From: UBA7662 sp943369355 | Lineage (GTDB): Bacteria > Bacteroidota > Bacteroidia > UBA7662 | Direction: 5' to 3' | Assembly (NCBI GenBank): GCA_943369355.1 | Contig: CALRMX020000001.1 | Location: 558,001-622,000 of the forward strand | Length of the DNA stretch: 64,000 nucleotides | Shown: piece by piece, positions 1-7,555 of the stretch | Layout of the letters: every line of letters starts with the position of its first letter | Numbering within the stretch: the stretch's first letter is position 1 | Translations under genes and position numbers: made by a program | Notes under the pieces: model-generated | Database searches by the model: none | Seen by the model: only the letters and a program-made list of their open reading frames with translations | Told to the model about the DNA's origin: nothing

Positions 1-1
1 T

Positions 2-676
2 CGTTTGTTGTATTTAGAAGCATTTAGCCCACTGTACACGCCAAAACGTTATCGGAACTGGTTTGGTCAGCTTTTAGAACACTCCCCTTTTTGTGAACGC
101 GACTACAAAATGCCACAAGATCTCGAAACGCATGACGAGGTGGGCGATTTCACGGTGAAAGTAAAAAAGCAAGGAATACTACACTCAATTGTATACGCAA
201 GTCACCCTTTCGATGTAGTTGGCTGGGATGGCTACAATTATCCATACGGCATAAGCATACACGATTTTGAGCCCATTACCGGCCGGATACATCAGCCACC
301 TCCTGTACACCAAATGTTTGAAAACGCTGGGTTTGTGGTGTGTTCTTTTGCGCCCAGGTTGTACGATTATCATCCCTTATCAATCCCAGCGCCTTACAAT
401 CACAGCAATATCGACAGTGAAGAAATATTGTACTATGTAGATGGCGATTTCATGAGCAGAAACGACATCGCACCCGGGCACATTACACTTCATCCGGGAG
501 GCATTCCACACGGTCCACACCCAGGTGCCTATGAACGGAGTATCGGAAAAACATCTACCGAGGAACTTGCGGTCATGGTAGATACATTCAAACCACTTCA
601 GCTCACCACCCAAGCAATGGGCATCGACGATGGGAAGTACTTCCGTTCATGGATGGAAGACAAGTACGAGAAATAA
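2..676 (+). CDS. hmgA: Homogentisate 1,2-dioxygenase, C-terminal part (5' end outside window)
   Basis: Opens the aromatic ring of homogentisate with O2 to give maleylacetoacetate in tyrosine and phenylalanine breakdown; a cytoplasmic non-haem iron enzyme. The reading frame is open to the left edge, so this is the last 224 or so residues. The cupin metal site is visible: the His codon at 401-403 and the Glu codon at 419-421 are spaced H-x5-E as in the human enzyme (H335/E341), followed by an HPGGIPHGPHPG segment that carries the third ligand. It ends 10 nt before the ATG of hppD, which makes the preceding pathway step, so the two are almost certainly cotranscribed. An in-frame TTG at position 5 is not a credible start because conserved sequence continues upstream. 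Confidence 0.95.
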   Translation, partial: RLLYLEAFSPLYTPKRYRNWFGQLLEHSPFCERDYKMPQDLETHDEVGDFTVKVKKQGILHSIVYASHPFDVVGWDGYNYPYGISIHDFEPITGRIHQPPPVHQMFENAGFVVCSFAPRLYDYHPLSIPAPYNHSNIDSEEILYYVDGDFMSRNDIAPGHITLHPGGIPHGPHPGAYERSIGKTSTEELAVMVDTFKPLQLTTQAMGIDDGKYFRSWMEDKYEK

Positions 677-686
677 AAAAGGTCCT

Positions 687-1811
687 ATGGAAACATTAAC
701 ACAACCTTCAAAAAGCCAACAAACCGACTTTTTACCCCTCAATGGTACCGACCACATTGAGTTTTATGTAGGGAATGCCAAACAGTCGGCCTATTATTAT
801 CAAGCCGCCTTCGGGTTTAAGCTCGTGGCCTATGCCGGACCTGAAACCGGACTTCGCGACAGGGCGTCGTACGTATTGGAGCAAGGAAAAATTAGACTAG
901 TACTCACTACTTCACTCGATCCTGAGTCGTACATCTCCGACCATGTCCGTCGACATGGCGATGGTGTGAAAGTATTGGCTTTATGGGTCGACGATGCGCG
1001 CAAGTCGTTTGAAGAAACGGTTAAACGAGGTGCAAAGCCCCACACAGAACCAACCGTCTTAAAAGACGCCCATGGGGAAGTAGTAACTGCCTCCATTCAT
1101 ACCTATGGAGAAACTATCCATACTTTCGTAGAAAGAAAAAATTACAAAGGCTTATTTATGCCGGGTTATGCCGAACCAAGCTGGTCGGCTCCCAGCGAAA
1201 GCTGTGGTTTTTTACACGTTGATCATTGCGTAGGGAATGTAGGTTGGGGCGAAATGAATCAGTGGGTTCAGTTTTACGAAGACGTCATGGGCTTCAAACT
1301 ATTGCTCACCTTCGACGACAAAGATATTTCTACGGAGTACTCAGCCTTAATGTCGAAGGTGGTATCGAATGGAAATGGGTATATCAAGTTTCCGATTAAT
1401 GAGCCAGCAGAGGGCAAAAAGAAGTCGCAGATAGAAGAATACATCGATTATTACCGAGGTCCTGGTGTTCAACACATTGCCATTGCTACAAACGATATTA
1501 TTCATACCGTATCTGAATTGAGAAGACGTGGTGTTGAATTCCTGGTTGTTCCACAATCGTATTACGATGACCTACTCGACCGTGTAGGTAAAATTGATGA
1601 GGATATAACCCCATTGAGGGAGCTAAACATTTTAGTAGACCGAGATGACGAAGGCTATTTGCTACAAATTTTCACTAAACCTGTAGAAGATCGTCCTACT
1701 TTGTTCTTCGAAATTATTCAAAGAAAAGGAGCAAAATCGTTCGGTAAAGGCAATTTTAAAGCGCTTTTCGAAAGCATCGAGCGAGAACAAGCCCGTCGAG
1801 GAAATCTATAG
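687..1811 (+). CDS. hppD: 4-hydroxyphenylpyruvate dioxygenase
   Basis: Converts 4-hydroxyphenylpyruvate to homogentisate with O2, the step before the upstream hmgA product acts. The 374-residue length is typical. Two vicinal-oxygen-chelate halves are present (about residues 18-150 and 175-340). The three iron ligands can be placed at His180 (in FLHVDHCVG), His263 (GVQHIAI) and Glu342 (FFEIIQRKG). The ATG at 687 was chosen over an in-frame codon at 630 because the latter lies inside hmgA and adds a non-homologous tail. A strong hairpin terminator follows the stop, so this gene ends the tyrosine operon. Confidence 0.97.
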   Translation: METLTQPSKSQQTDFLPLNGTDHIEFYVGNAKQSAYYYQAAFGFKLVAYAGPETGLRDRASYVLEQGKIRLVLTTSLDPESYISDHVRRHGDGVKVLALWVDDARKSFEETVKRGAKPHTEPTVLKDAHGEVVTASIHTYGETIHTFVERKNYKGLFMPGYAEPSWSAPSESCGFLHVDHCVGNVGWGEMNQWVQFYEDVMGFKLLLTFDDKDISTEYSALMSKVVSNGNGYIKFPINEPAEGKKKSQIEEYIDYYRGPGVQHIAIATNDIIHTVSELRRRGVEFLVVPQSYYDDLLDRVGKIDEDITPLRELNILVDRDDEGYLLQIFTKPVEDRPTLFFEIIQRKGAKSFGKGNFKALFESIEREQARRGNL

Positions 1812-1837
1812 AAAACCATTCAGAAGAAGACGAAATG

Positions 1838-1863
1838 AGGGGGCCTTTGGCCCCTTCTTTTTT
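1838..1863 (+). terminator. Rho-independent terminator of hmgA-hppD
   Basis: GGGGCC at 1840-1845 pairs with GGCCCC at 1849-1854 around a three-base loop; outer G-T and A-T pairs extend the stem to 8 bp. A run TCTTTTTTT follows. It ends at the stop codon of the convergent acyltransferase gene. Confidence 0.85.
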
Positions 1864-2803
1864 AAGTACAAGTATAGACTGCTGTTAGCCCTGGCCAAAC
1901 CAATATCCAGAATGGGCTAAGGTTTAATCCTTGGGTGAGTAACACTGCCGTGGTTAAAAGAAAAAGCGGGTAAGTAAGCAGTAGTACTCCGAATAGTGCT
2001 GAATCGTAATGCACCGTACTTGCAGTTTTGTTTTGAATGAAACGTTTGATTGGCAAGTAATACGGAGCATGTATGGCCACGATTAACTTTCTCAGAACCT
2101 TTCGGAAATTAGATTCCAATTGTTCTTCTGGGAAATACGCATTGGCTTCTTCTTGATTTTTGGCTTCCCATACCATGTTATTGAGCTGTAAAGTCAATAA
2201 TTCATTAAATCTTCTTTGCCCAATTGCAGGTGTGGGGGCTCCCTCAAATAAGTCTCTGTATTCTATTGGCCGCGCTGTTTGAATAAAAAGTGATTTCCCC
2301 GGGCCGTGAAAATGCCCGTAGTTAAATGCAGTAGGTATAATGTCTAAATCAATCCCTTTCTCCCAAGCCGACTGTGCCATCCTTGCGGTACCTTTCGGGA
2401 AAGGGCGTAAGTGCCATTCGTTCACACATAATCCTTCCGTAAAAATGATGACGGCTCCACCCTGTTTCCATATCTCCATGCACAAGTCAAAGGTATTGTA
2501 ATTGCCTTTTAGGTTTTCTCTGCCTTCACGTTCACGCCAAACGGGTAAAAGGTAAAGGTAGTTCGTAAGGAACTTTCCTACTGTTCCTTGTAAGGCATCT
2601 CCACGTGCCAAAAATGCCAATGGGTATGGCAACTGAATAGCCAAACTTATTGCATCCAAAAAAGAGTTTGGGTGATTAGCTGCGAAAAGTTTGCCTTTCG
2701 CGAAGGAGGCATTCTTATGTCCAAACTTGTGATATACTTTCCGGAAATACAATACGTGCGTTAAACGACATAATAGCCAAACAAGCCGGTACATTATCCC
2801 CAT
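1862..2803 (-). CDS. PlsC-type glycerolipid acyltransferase, membrane-associated
   Basis: Probably transfers an acyl chain to glycerol-3-phosphate or a lysophospholipid in membrane lipid synthesis. From the ATG at 2803 it is 313 residues. The acyltransferase motif is NHPNSFLD (His44 to Asp50), an H-x5-D spacing instead of the textbook H-x4-D; the longer spacing resembles, as I recall, yeast Gpt2/Sct1-like enzymes. The second block FTEG lies at residues 121-124. Hydrophobic segments near the C terminus (about residues 262-313) indicate membrane anchoring. The frame is open to a TTG at 2848, and ATG codons lie at 2803 and 2794; I prefer 2803. It stands alone, convergent with hppD and divergent from the Crp-type gene. 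Confidence 0.85.
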   Translation of the reverse strand: MGIMYRLVWLLCRLTHVLYFRKVYHKFGHKNASFAKGKLFAANHPNSFLDAISLAIQLPYPLAFLARGDALQGTVGKFLTNYLYLLPVWREREGRENLKGNYNTFDLCMEIWKQGGAVIIFTEGLCVNEWHLRPFPKGTARMAQSAWEKGIDLDIIPTAFNYGHFHGPGKSLFIQTARPIEYRDLFEGAPTPAIGQRRFNELLTLQLNNMVWEAKNQEEANAYFPEEQLESNFRKVLRKLIVAIHAPYYLPIKRFIQNKTASTVHYDSALFGVLLLTYPLFLLTTAVLLTQGLNLSPFWILVWPGLTAVYTCT

Positions 2804-2911
2804 AAAACTAGTTTGAACGAAAATACCGTATTCCACCCACGAATTCAAGCAACTTGAACCAATTTAGCCTGCAGATTTGTTGAGCTAAAACTTGTAATTT
2901 GGTGGTAAATT

Positions 2912-3556
2912 ATGATTACTGAAAATCTGCAAACCGTATTTCCTGCCTTAGACCGACAAGCCATTGAACTTATCCAGGAACAGGGTAAAATCAAAGTATT
3001 TCAGGCTGGGGAACCGTTAATTGATGCAGGTCAGTATTTTCGATCGACGATGCTTGTACTTCACGGGAAAGTGAAAGTTTACCGGAACGATGATGAAGGC
3101 AACGAACATCTGCTCTATTATTTAGATCAAGGTCAAGCTTGTGCGCTTTCTATGATATGCGCGGCCAAACACGAGCGCAGTGAGTTACAAGCCGTTGCTT
3201 TAACACAGGCAACCGTACTGATGATTCCTTTGGCTTTGATGGATGAATTAATGGTAAACAATCGAAGCTGGTATTATTTTGTATTGTCGAGCTATCGAGA
3301 TCGTTTTGAAGAACTTTTACAAATGGTGGATCAAATCGCCTTTAAAGGTCTTGATGAGCGGTTGGTTTATTATTTAACCAAAAGAAAAGGTAATTCAGCT
3401 AATAAAATCATCATTACGCATGAGGAAATTGCCCGTGACCTGAGCTCATCGCGCGTAGTTATTTCACGTTTGTTAAAGCAACTCGAACAACAAGGAAAGG
3501 TTAGACTTCATCGTAACGAAATCGAATTTCTTCCTTTATTTTCTTTTCTTCTGTAA
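2912..3556 (+). CDS. Crp/Fnr-family transcription regulator
   Basis: A 214-residue regulator with an N-terminal cyclic-nucleotide-binding-like barrel (about residues 15-125), a long dimerisation helix, and a C-terminal winged helix in which SSSRVVISRLLKQLEQQGK is the recognition-helix region (about 177-197). I do not see the N-terminal cysteine set of a 4Fe-4S FNR, so the signal is unknown. It lies just upstream of the rhodanese-thioredoxin-rhodanese genes in the same direction (57 nt gap), so it probably controls them and belongs to the same redox or sulfane-sulfur module. Confidence 0.9.
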   Translation: MITENLQTVFPALDRQAIELIQEQGKIKVFQAGEPLIDAGQYFRSTMLVLHGKVKVYRNDDEGNEHLLYYLDQGQACALSMICAAKHERSELQAVALTQATVLMIPLALMDELMVNNRSWYYFVLSSYRDRFEELLQMVDQIAFKGLDERLVYYLTKRKGNSANKIIITHEEIARDLSSSRVVISRLLKQLEQQGKVRLHRNEIEFLPLFSFLL

Positions 3557-3613
3557 CTCAAGTTACGGTTGAAGCAGTATCCATGTCCGAATTTTGAAGA
3601 AAATTTGTCATTC

Positions 3614-3946
3614 ATGTTCGGATTCATTAAAAACCTATTCAAAGCTAATTACGAAACGTTGTCGGGTTCGGCCTTCAAGGAGCTCTATCGAAATACCCCA
3701 GGAGGGATTTTGTTGGATGTAAGAAGTCCTGCAGAGTTTAGCAGAGGAACAATTAAAGGTGCCATAAACATAAACATAAGCGATGCTGCCTTTAATCAAA
3801 AAATGGCTTCCTTGGATGCCTCCAAAACCTATTTTGTGTTTTGTGCTGCGGGTGCCAGAAGTGCAGCAGCTTGCAGCCGGTTAAGCGCTGCTGGTTTCAA
3901 AGCTTACAATCTAGTCGGTGGATTAAACAGTTGGCCCAAATCTTAA
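3614..3946 (+). CDS. Single-domain rhodanese (sulfurtransferase)
   Basis: Carries sulfane sulfur as a cysteine persulfide. The 110-residue protein is one rhodanese domain with LLDVRSPAEF near residues 33-42 and the active-site loop FCAAGARSA, whose Cys77 is the sulfur acceptor. I start it at the ATG at 3614; an upstream in-frame TTG at 3569 adds 15 residues without family character. The thioredoxin gene begins 3 nt after the stop, so the two are cotranscribed and likely work as a persulfide carrier and its reductant. Confidence 0.92.
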   Translation: MFGFIKNLFKANYETLSGSAFKELYRNTPGGILLDVRSPAEFSRGTIKGAININISDAAFNQKMASLDASKTYFVFCAAGARSAAACSRLSAAGFKAYNLVGGLNSWPKS

Positions 3947-3949
3947 ATC

Positions 3950-4255
3950 ATGGCAGAAAAACTAACTTTTGGAGAATTAATTCAAAGCGAGACGCCCGTT
4001 TTGGTCGATTTTTCTGCCGAATGGTGTGGTCCGTGTAAAATGCTCGCCCCCATTTTGCAAGAAATAGCTGAGCATTTTGGTGAGCGATTGAAAATTGTAA
4101 AGATTGATGTTGATCGCAACCCTGGTCCTGCTGCCCATTTTCAAATCACCGGGGTACCAACCATGATATTGTTTAAACAAGGCAACATACTTTGGCGTCA
4201 ATCTGGAGTTGTTCCCGCCTACCAACTGAAACCCTTACTCGAACAAAAACTTTAA
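3950..4255 (+). CDS. Thioredoxin-family protein
   Basis: A 101-residue cytoplasmic thioredoxin with the classical active site WCGPC (Cys26, Cys29) and the cis-proline loop GVPTM near residue 68. Reduces disulfides or persulfides at the expense of a thioredoxin reductase, which is not in this window. It sits between two rhodanese genes (gaps of 3 nt and 2 nt), so its specific partner is plausibly one of these rhodaneses and not the general cell pool. Confidence 0.95.
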   Translation: MAEKLTFGELIQSETPVLVDFSAEWCGPCKMLAPILQEIAEHFGERLKIVKIDVDRNPGPAAHFQITGVPTMILFKQGNILWRQSGVVPAYQLKPLLEQKL

Positions 4256-4257
4256 CT

Positions 4258-4746
4258 ATGTTATTAACCTCAATTGCTTTGGTCGTAGGAGCCGCTGGAG
4301 GCTGGTTGTTTTACCGATACGTTGGTTGTAAACAAGGAAGCTGTCCGATGTGGGCAAATCCAACTTCAAGCATGCTATATGGTGCGCTATTGGCCGTATT
4401 ATTTTCCAATACCTTTGTCACAGCGCAATCGGGAAATGGTGTTCAAAATGTAAATGCTTCAACTTTCGAAGCCAAAATGAAAGACAAAAATGTGGTTGTG
4501 TTAGATGTAAGAACCCCTGGCGAATACGCCACCGGACATCTACCAAATGCAATATTGTTGAATATAAGCGACCCAGAATTCAATACAAAAATCGAAAAAC
4601 TCGATAAAAACAAAGAGTATCTCGTTTATTGCCGCAGCGGGGCAAGATCCATGCGGGCAGCTACAGCAATGAAAAACTCCGGATTCACAAAACTCGTCAA
4701 TCTAAACGGCGGGATTTTAAGTTGGACAGGTAAGATAGTCCAATAA
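4258..4746 (+). CDS. Fusion of a DUF6132-like membrane segment with a rhodanese domain
   Basis: A 162-residue protein in two parts. Residues 1-55 resemble DUF6132: a glycine-rich membrane helix (about 3-20), a cysteine pair (Cys24, Cys29) in a GCKQGSCPMWANP loop, and a second helix (about 37-55). Residues 62-162 are a rhodanese domain with VLDVRTPGEY and active site YCRSGARS (Cys125). The ATG at 4258 follows the thioredoxin stop by 2 nt; an upstream in-frame codon at 4192 lies within trx and is rejected. In my experience DUF6132 usually occurs alone as a tiny protein, so the fusion implies that the membrane cysteine pair and the rhodanese exchange sulfur. Which side of the membrane the rhodanese faces cannot be decided from sequence alone. 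Confidence 0.85.
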   Translation: MLLTSIALVVGAAGGWLFYRYVGCKQGSCPMWANPTSSMLYGALLAVLFSNTFVTAQSGNGVQNVNASTFEAKMKDKNVVVLDVRTPGEYATGHLPNAILLNISDPEFNTKIEKLDKNKEYLVYCRSGARSMRAATAMKNSGFTKLVNLNGGILSWTGKIVQ

Positions 4747-4780
4747 AAAAGAGGCTGCTTCTTTACAGAAACAGCCTCTT
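4745..4780. terminator. Bidirectional hairpin terminator
   Basis: GAGGCTG at 4751-4757 pairs with CAGCCTC at 4772-4778. On the minus strand the stem is followed by six T residues (A6 at 4745-4750 on plus), a strong terminator for the porin transcript; on plus only a short T run follows, so termination of the rhodanese operon is weaker. Confidence 0.75.
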
Positions 4781-4785
4781 TGGTA

Positions 4786-4807
4786 AAACCCCCGGCTTGT
4801 TCCGGGG
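4786..4807 (-). terminator. Hairpin terminator of the yceI-porin transcript
   Basis: CCCCGG at 4790-4795 pairs with CCGGGG at 4802-4807 with a six-base loop; read on minus the stem is followed by GTTTTACC. It lies 22 nt past the porin stop and is backed up by the 4745-4780 hairpin. Confidence 0.65.
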
Positions 4808-4829
4808 TAAAAGGTCCCGATTCGGCAGC

Positions 4830-6185
4830 TTAGAAGCCCACCACGGCCTCGAGCATAAATCCATTAAAACGTCCACCCGAACGCAGATCTGACCGAGGGA
4901 ATCCTTTATAACTTTGGTTTACATATTCACCTTTCACTACAATGTTGTCGGTGATGAACCAACCAGCGGCAATCTGATAACGATCAAGGGTTACATCGGT
5001 AAGGGCAGTGCCAAACTTGAGTTCACCTTTTACCTGGTTGTACTTACCACCTACGTAGAAGTCTTCCGATTTGCCAAAGCGGTACAATACTTCTGCCGCC
5101 ATTTGATTTACACTTCTCGAGCTGGTTTCAGCTTGGGCACGGCCACTAGCCATTTCGTAAGTACCAAATGCTTCGATTCCTTTCCATTTGATGAATGGAT
5201 TAATCATGATTGCGGTTACCGCATCGTTGAAACCAGGCACGAACTGGCCAGAAAGGTGTGGACTTGCAGTAGTAGCGGTGATGTTTTCCATGGCTAAATA
5301 GTAGCGTGAGCCAGCTCTGTCACCGTCGTACAAGTAGTTTCTAGCCGATGAAGCAGTGTAGTAGCCTGAACCAGTTAACCTTACTCTCAAGTCTTCGTTC
5401 AATTGTTTATCATAACCTAGTTTACCATAAAAAGCAGGGCTCATTTTAGCTTTGTCGTCACCAGCTACAACCGCTGGTTTAGCAATTAGGCCTTTATTTT
5501 CACCCGAGCTAACGGCAACCATAGCAATGATTCCCATGGGGTTTTGAAAGAAAATTTCAGTACCGATTTGAGTGTCGAAAGCATCCATGATAAGATTACC
5601 TACGAAAGGGTTGTAGAGAGCATTACCATTATCTGTACGACGGAAGTGCGCGTCGCCGTAGTTAATTTCCATATGTCCCGCACGAATAGTTAAGAATTCC
5701 ATAGCGCGGTCAATGGTCGGGCTGTTCAAAAAGCTTAGTTTATCGAACTGAATAAAACCGCCTTTTACCCAAGCTTCTGAGTGGTGTCTTGACGACAGGT
5801 AGGTAATCAAATTAAGCCGGATTCCATCAGCTAACTGGACATCAATGTTCAAATTTGCAGTTGCGAGGTTAAAGCCAGGAACTATGCTGTAAAGCTGATT
5901 TAAATTTCGGATAGATTGGCTAGGAAGACCTTTATTCAAGGTATCTGGTTTAGCATCAGCATCGTTGGAGTGAGCAAGTCCTTGAAATTGAAGAGCGAAA
6001 TTACCGCCTACACGAACTTTAAGGCCATCAAAAGGTACGACATCCTTTTTTGTAGTCTCAAAAATGTGGATTGCACTTTGATCGTAGCTACGGAAGTAGC
6101 TTAGAGAAGGTTGTTGCGCAAAGGCATTTCCTGCGAATAGGATCATGCTCAGCACGAAACTCAAGTTGAAGATTAACTTTTTCAT
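4830..6185 (-). CDS. Putative outer-membrane beta-barrel (porin-like) protein
   Basis: A 451-residue exported protein: a signal peptide (MKKLIFNLSFVLSMILFAGNAFA, cleaved before QQPSL) is followed by a body of alternating aromatic and polar strands ending in the aromatic residue Phe (VVGF), as in outer-membrane barrels. It repeatedly contains porin-like strand pairs such as KLGYDKQLNEDLRVRLTGSGYY. The substrate is unknown. It lies 40 nt downstream of yceI in one operon, which suggests a shared envelope stress or redox role. I cannot assign a named porin family with certainty. Confidence 0.8.
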   Translation of the reverse strand: MKKLIFNLSFVLSMILFAGNAFAQQPSLSYFRSYDQSAIHIFETTKKDVVPFDGLKVRVGGNFALQFQGLAHSNDADAKPDTLNKGLPSQSIRNLNQLYSIVPGFNLATANLNIDVQLADGIRLNLITYLSSRHHSEAWVKGGFIQFDKLSFLNSPTIDRAMEFLTIRAGHMEINYGDAHFRRTDNGNALYNPFVGNLIMDAFDTQIGTEIFFQNPMGIIAMVAVSSGENKGLIAKPAVVAGDDKAKMSPAFYGKLGYDKQLNEDLRVRLTGSGYYTASSARNYLYDGDRAGSRYYLAMENITATTASPHLSGQFVPGFNDAVTAIMINPFIKWKGIEAFGTYEMASGRAQAETSSRSVNQMAAEVLYRFGKSEDFYVGGKYNQVKGELKFGTALTDVTLDRYQIAAGWFITDNIVVKGEYVNQSYKGFPRSDLRSGGRFNGFMLEAVVGF

Positions 6186-6225
6186 AGCAGTGTTTTTTTT
6201 AATGGATATAGGGGTTGTTTTGGTT

Positions 6226-6849
6226 TTATTGTTTTTTGAGGATAAGGTCGAATCGAACGATTATTTCATCGCCGGTTCTAATACTACCCATGAGTGCTGT
6301 TGGAGGATCTACCTTGAAGTCGGTCATTTTAAGCTTCTGACTTCCCCATACTTCTACTTCACCATTGGGCAGTAGTTTGGCAAATACCGTCATGGTAATT
6401 GGGCGCGTTACCCCGGCAATGGTTAGGTTGCCCACTGTACGTATTTCGGTAACCCGATTTGCGCTTGCTAGAGATTGAATCTGTTTCAGGCGAAAAGTGA
6501 TGGTGGGATGCTTATCGACTTTTAACGCATCGTGGGTTTTGCCATCCATGACACTTCCCTTATCGCTTTTTATACTTTTGGCATCGGCTACTAATACTAC
6601 CTCTCCTATTGCATTTAGCAAGTTGTTTTCGAGTGCAAACTCGGCCGTTAGGTTTGCCTTAACGACTTTAGTTTGCCAGTCGTGAAGATTGGAAGTGCCT
6701 TCAATAAACATCGAATGTGCTCGACTCACATACGGGAATAACCCTTTGGCAGGCTGCGCGAATAAAAGCAGACCGGGAAAAAGTAACAATCCGGCCATTA
6801 GGAAGATTGTTTTGCCGGTTTTGGTTTTGGTGTGGTGGTTGTGTCTCAT
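6226..6849 (-). CDS. YceI-family periplasmic lipocalin-like protein
   Basis: YceI proteins bind isoprenoid or other long hydrophobic molecules in the periplasm. This one is 207 residues with an N-terminal export segment (about residues 13-31, ending LLLFAQ). The body carries the family features: HDWQ after a serine/threonine-rich strand (about 53-58), KHPTITFRL in the middle and a C-terminal strand IRTGDEIIVRFDLIL. It is the first gene of a two-gene operon with the porin-like gene. The upstream 124 nt hold two perfect palindromes that may be control sites. Confidence 0.9.
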   Translation of the reverse strand: MRHNHHTKTKTGKTIFLMAGLLLFPGLLLFAQPAKGLFPYVSRAHSMFIEGTSNLHDWQTKVVKANLTAEFALENNLLNAIGEVVLVADAKSIKSDKGSVMDGKTHDALKVDKHPTITFRLKQIQSLASANRVTEIRTVGNLTIAGVTRPITMTVFAKLLPNGEVEVWGSQKLKMTDFKVDPPTALMGSIRTGDEIIVRFDLILKKQ

Positions 6850-6871
6850 TTGAAAATCATTTTGACGATAT

Positions 6872-6889
6872 AAAGATATATATATCTTT
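6872..6889. promoter_or_regulatory. Perfect 18-bp palindrome upstream of yceI
   Basis: AAAGATATATATATCTTT is its own reverse complement; with one mismatch pair the dyad extends further (ATA at 6868-6870 pairs with TAT at 6891-6893). It lies 23 nt upstream of the yceI ATG, where a repressor or activator dimer would sit. No regulator can be named. Confidence 0.5.
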
Positions 6890-6924
6890 TTATACGATAC
6901 AAATATTTTCAGATATTTTTATCC

Positions 6925-6940
6925 GCTATTTTAAAATAGC
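6925..6940. other. Perfect 16-bp palindrome between the FMN-reductase stop and yceI
   Basis: GCTATTTTAAAATAGC is perfectly self-complementary. It lies 33 nt past the stop of the FMN-reductase gene and 75 nt upstream of yceI. It could be a weak AT-rich terminator or a second operator; a stem with no loop is atypical for a terminator. A third weaker dyad (AAATAT/ATATTT) occupies 6901-6917. Confidence 0.4.
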
Positions 6941-6973
6941 CTCCTCACACCCCAAAAAGCTTGTTTTAGACAA

Positions 6974-7519
6974 TTATGCTTTTGATAAAACCCACCGCAC
7001 TTCTTTCAACCAAGGTTTGAGACGCAGTTGTAATGCCTCCGCATTTATCGGGTTACCCGCTTCGTCGAAGCTATCGTGTACATTAGGTACTGGAAATTGG
7101 GCAGGTATCAGCCATGCTTTCATCTTCCACAAGATAAAACTCAAAGAAACTATTACCTGCGACCCCCCAAAATCGCCATCCGAAACCGTGACGATGGCCG
7201 TTGGCTTATGATACCATTGGGGGTATAATAAATCAATACAGTTTTTAAGAGATGCTGGAAAACTGCCGTTGTATTCTGGTGTCACAATTACGACTAAATT
7301 GGCCTCCTCTATCGCTTTTGCGAATGCTTGCGCTTTAGCACCCGGTTCCTTTTGCATTGCCAAACGTTCTTCAAACAAAGGGAAGTTCAACTCGGCAAGG
7401 TCTTGGATACGCACCTCGGCATTTAGCTCAGTTTCGAGATACGAACGAAAAAAAAAGGCTACACGATCACTCAATCGACCGTTTCGCACACTAGCACTGA
7501 TTATTTCAACCTTGGACAT
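6974..7519 (-). CDS. NADPH-dependent FMN reductase-family flavoprotein
   Basis: A 181-residue flavodoxin-fold protein that likely reduces FMN or quinone-like substrates with NAD(P)H. Family features are the first strand EIISASVRNGRLSD (phosphate-binding loop, about residues 4-17) and the segment VIVTPEYNGSFPASLKNCID (about 78-97), characteristic of this family. The ATG at 7519 is preferred to a TTG at 7525. A promoter-like pair (TTG-N20-CATATTTG on minus) lies 3 nt upstream of the ATG, so the transcript may be leaderless. Physiological substrate unknown. Confidence 0.88.
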   Translation of the reverse strand: MSKVEIISASVRNGRLSDRVAFFFRSYLETELNAEVRIQDLAELNFPLFEERLAMQKEPGAKAQAFAKAIEEANLVVIVTPEYNGSFPASLKNCIDLLYPQWYHKPTAIVTVSDGDFGGSQVIVSLSFILWKMKAWLIPAQFPVPNVHDSFDEAGNPINAEALQLRLKPWLKEVRWVLSKA

Positions 7520-7522
7520 ATA

Positions 7523-7553
7523 CAAATATGTCTCATTAAAGGCTAGTAAACAA
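7523..7553 (-). promoter_or_regulatory. Candidate Bacteroidota-type promoter of the FMN-reductase gene
   Basis: On minus: TTG (7551-7553), 20 nt, then CATATTTG (7523-7530), one mismatch from the TAnnTTTG -7 consensus. The ATG follows 3 nt later, so the transcript would have almost no leader. Confidence 0.45.
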
Positions 7554-7555
7554 GT

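Noticed and set aside
4350..4607. 85-codon frame overlapping the DUF6132-rhodanese gene
   Set aside because: Out-of-frame shadow of a conserved rhodanese.
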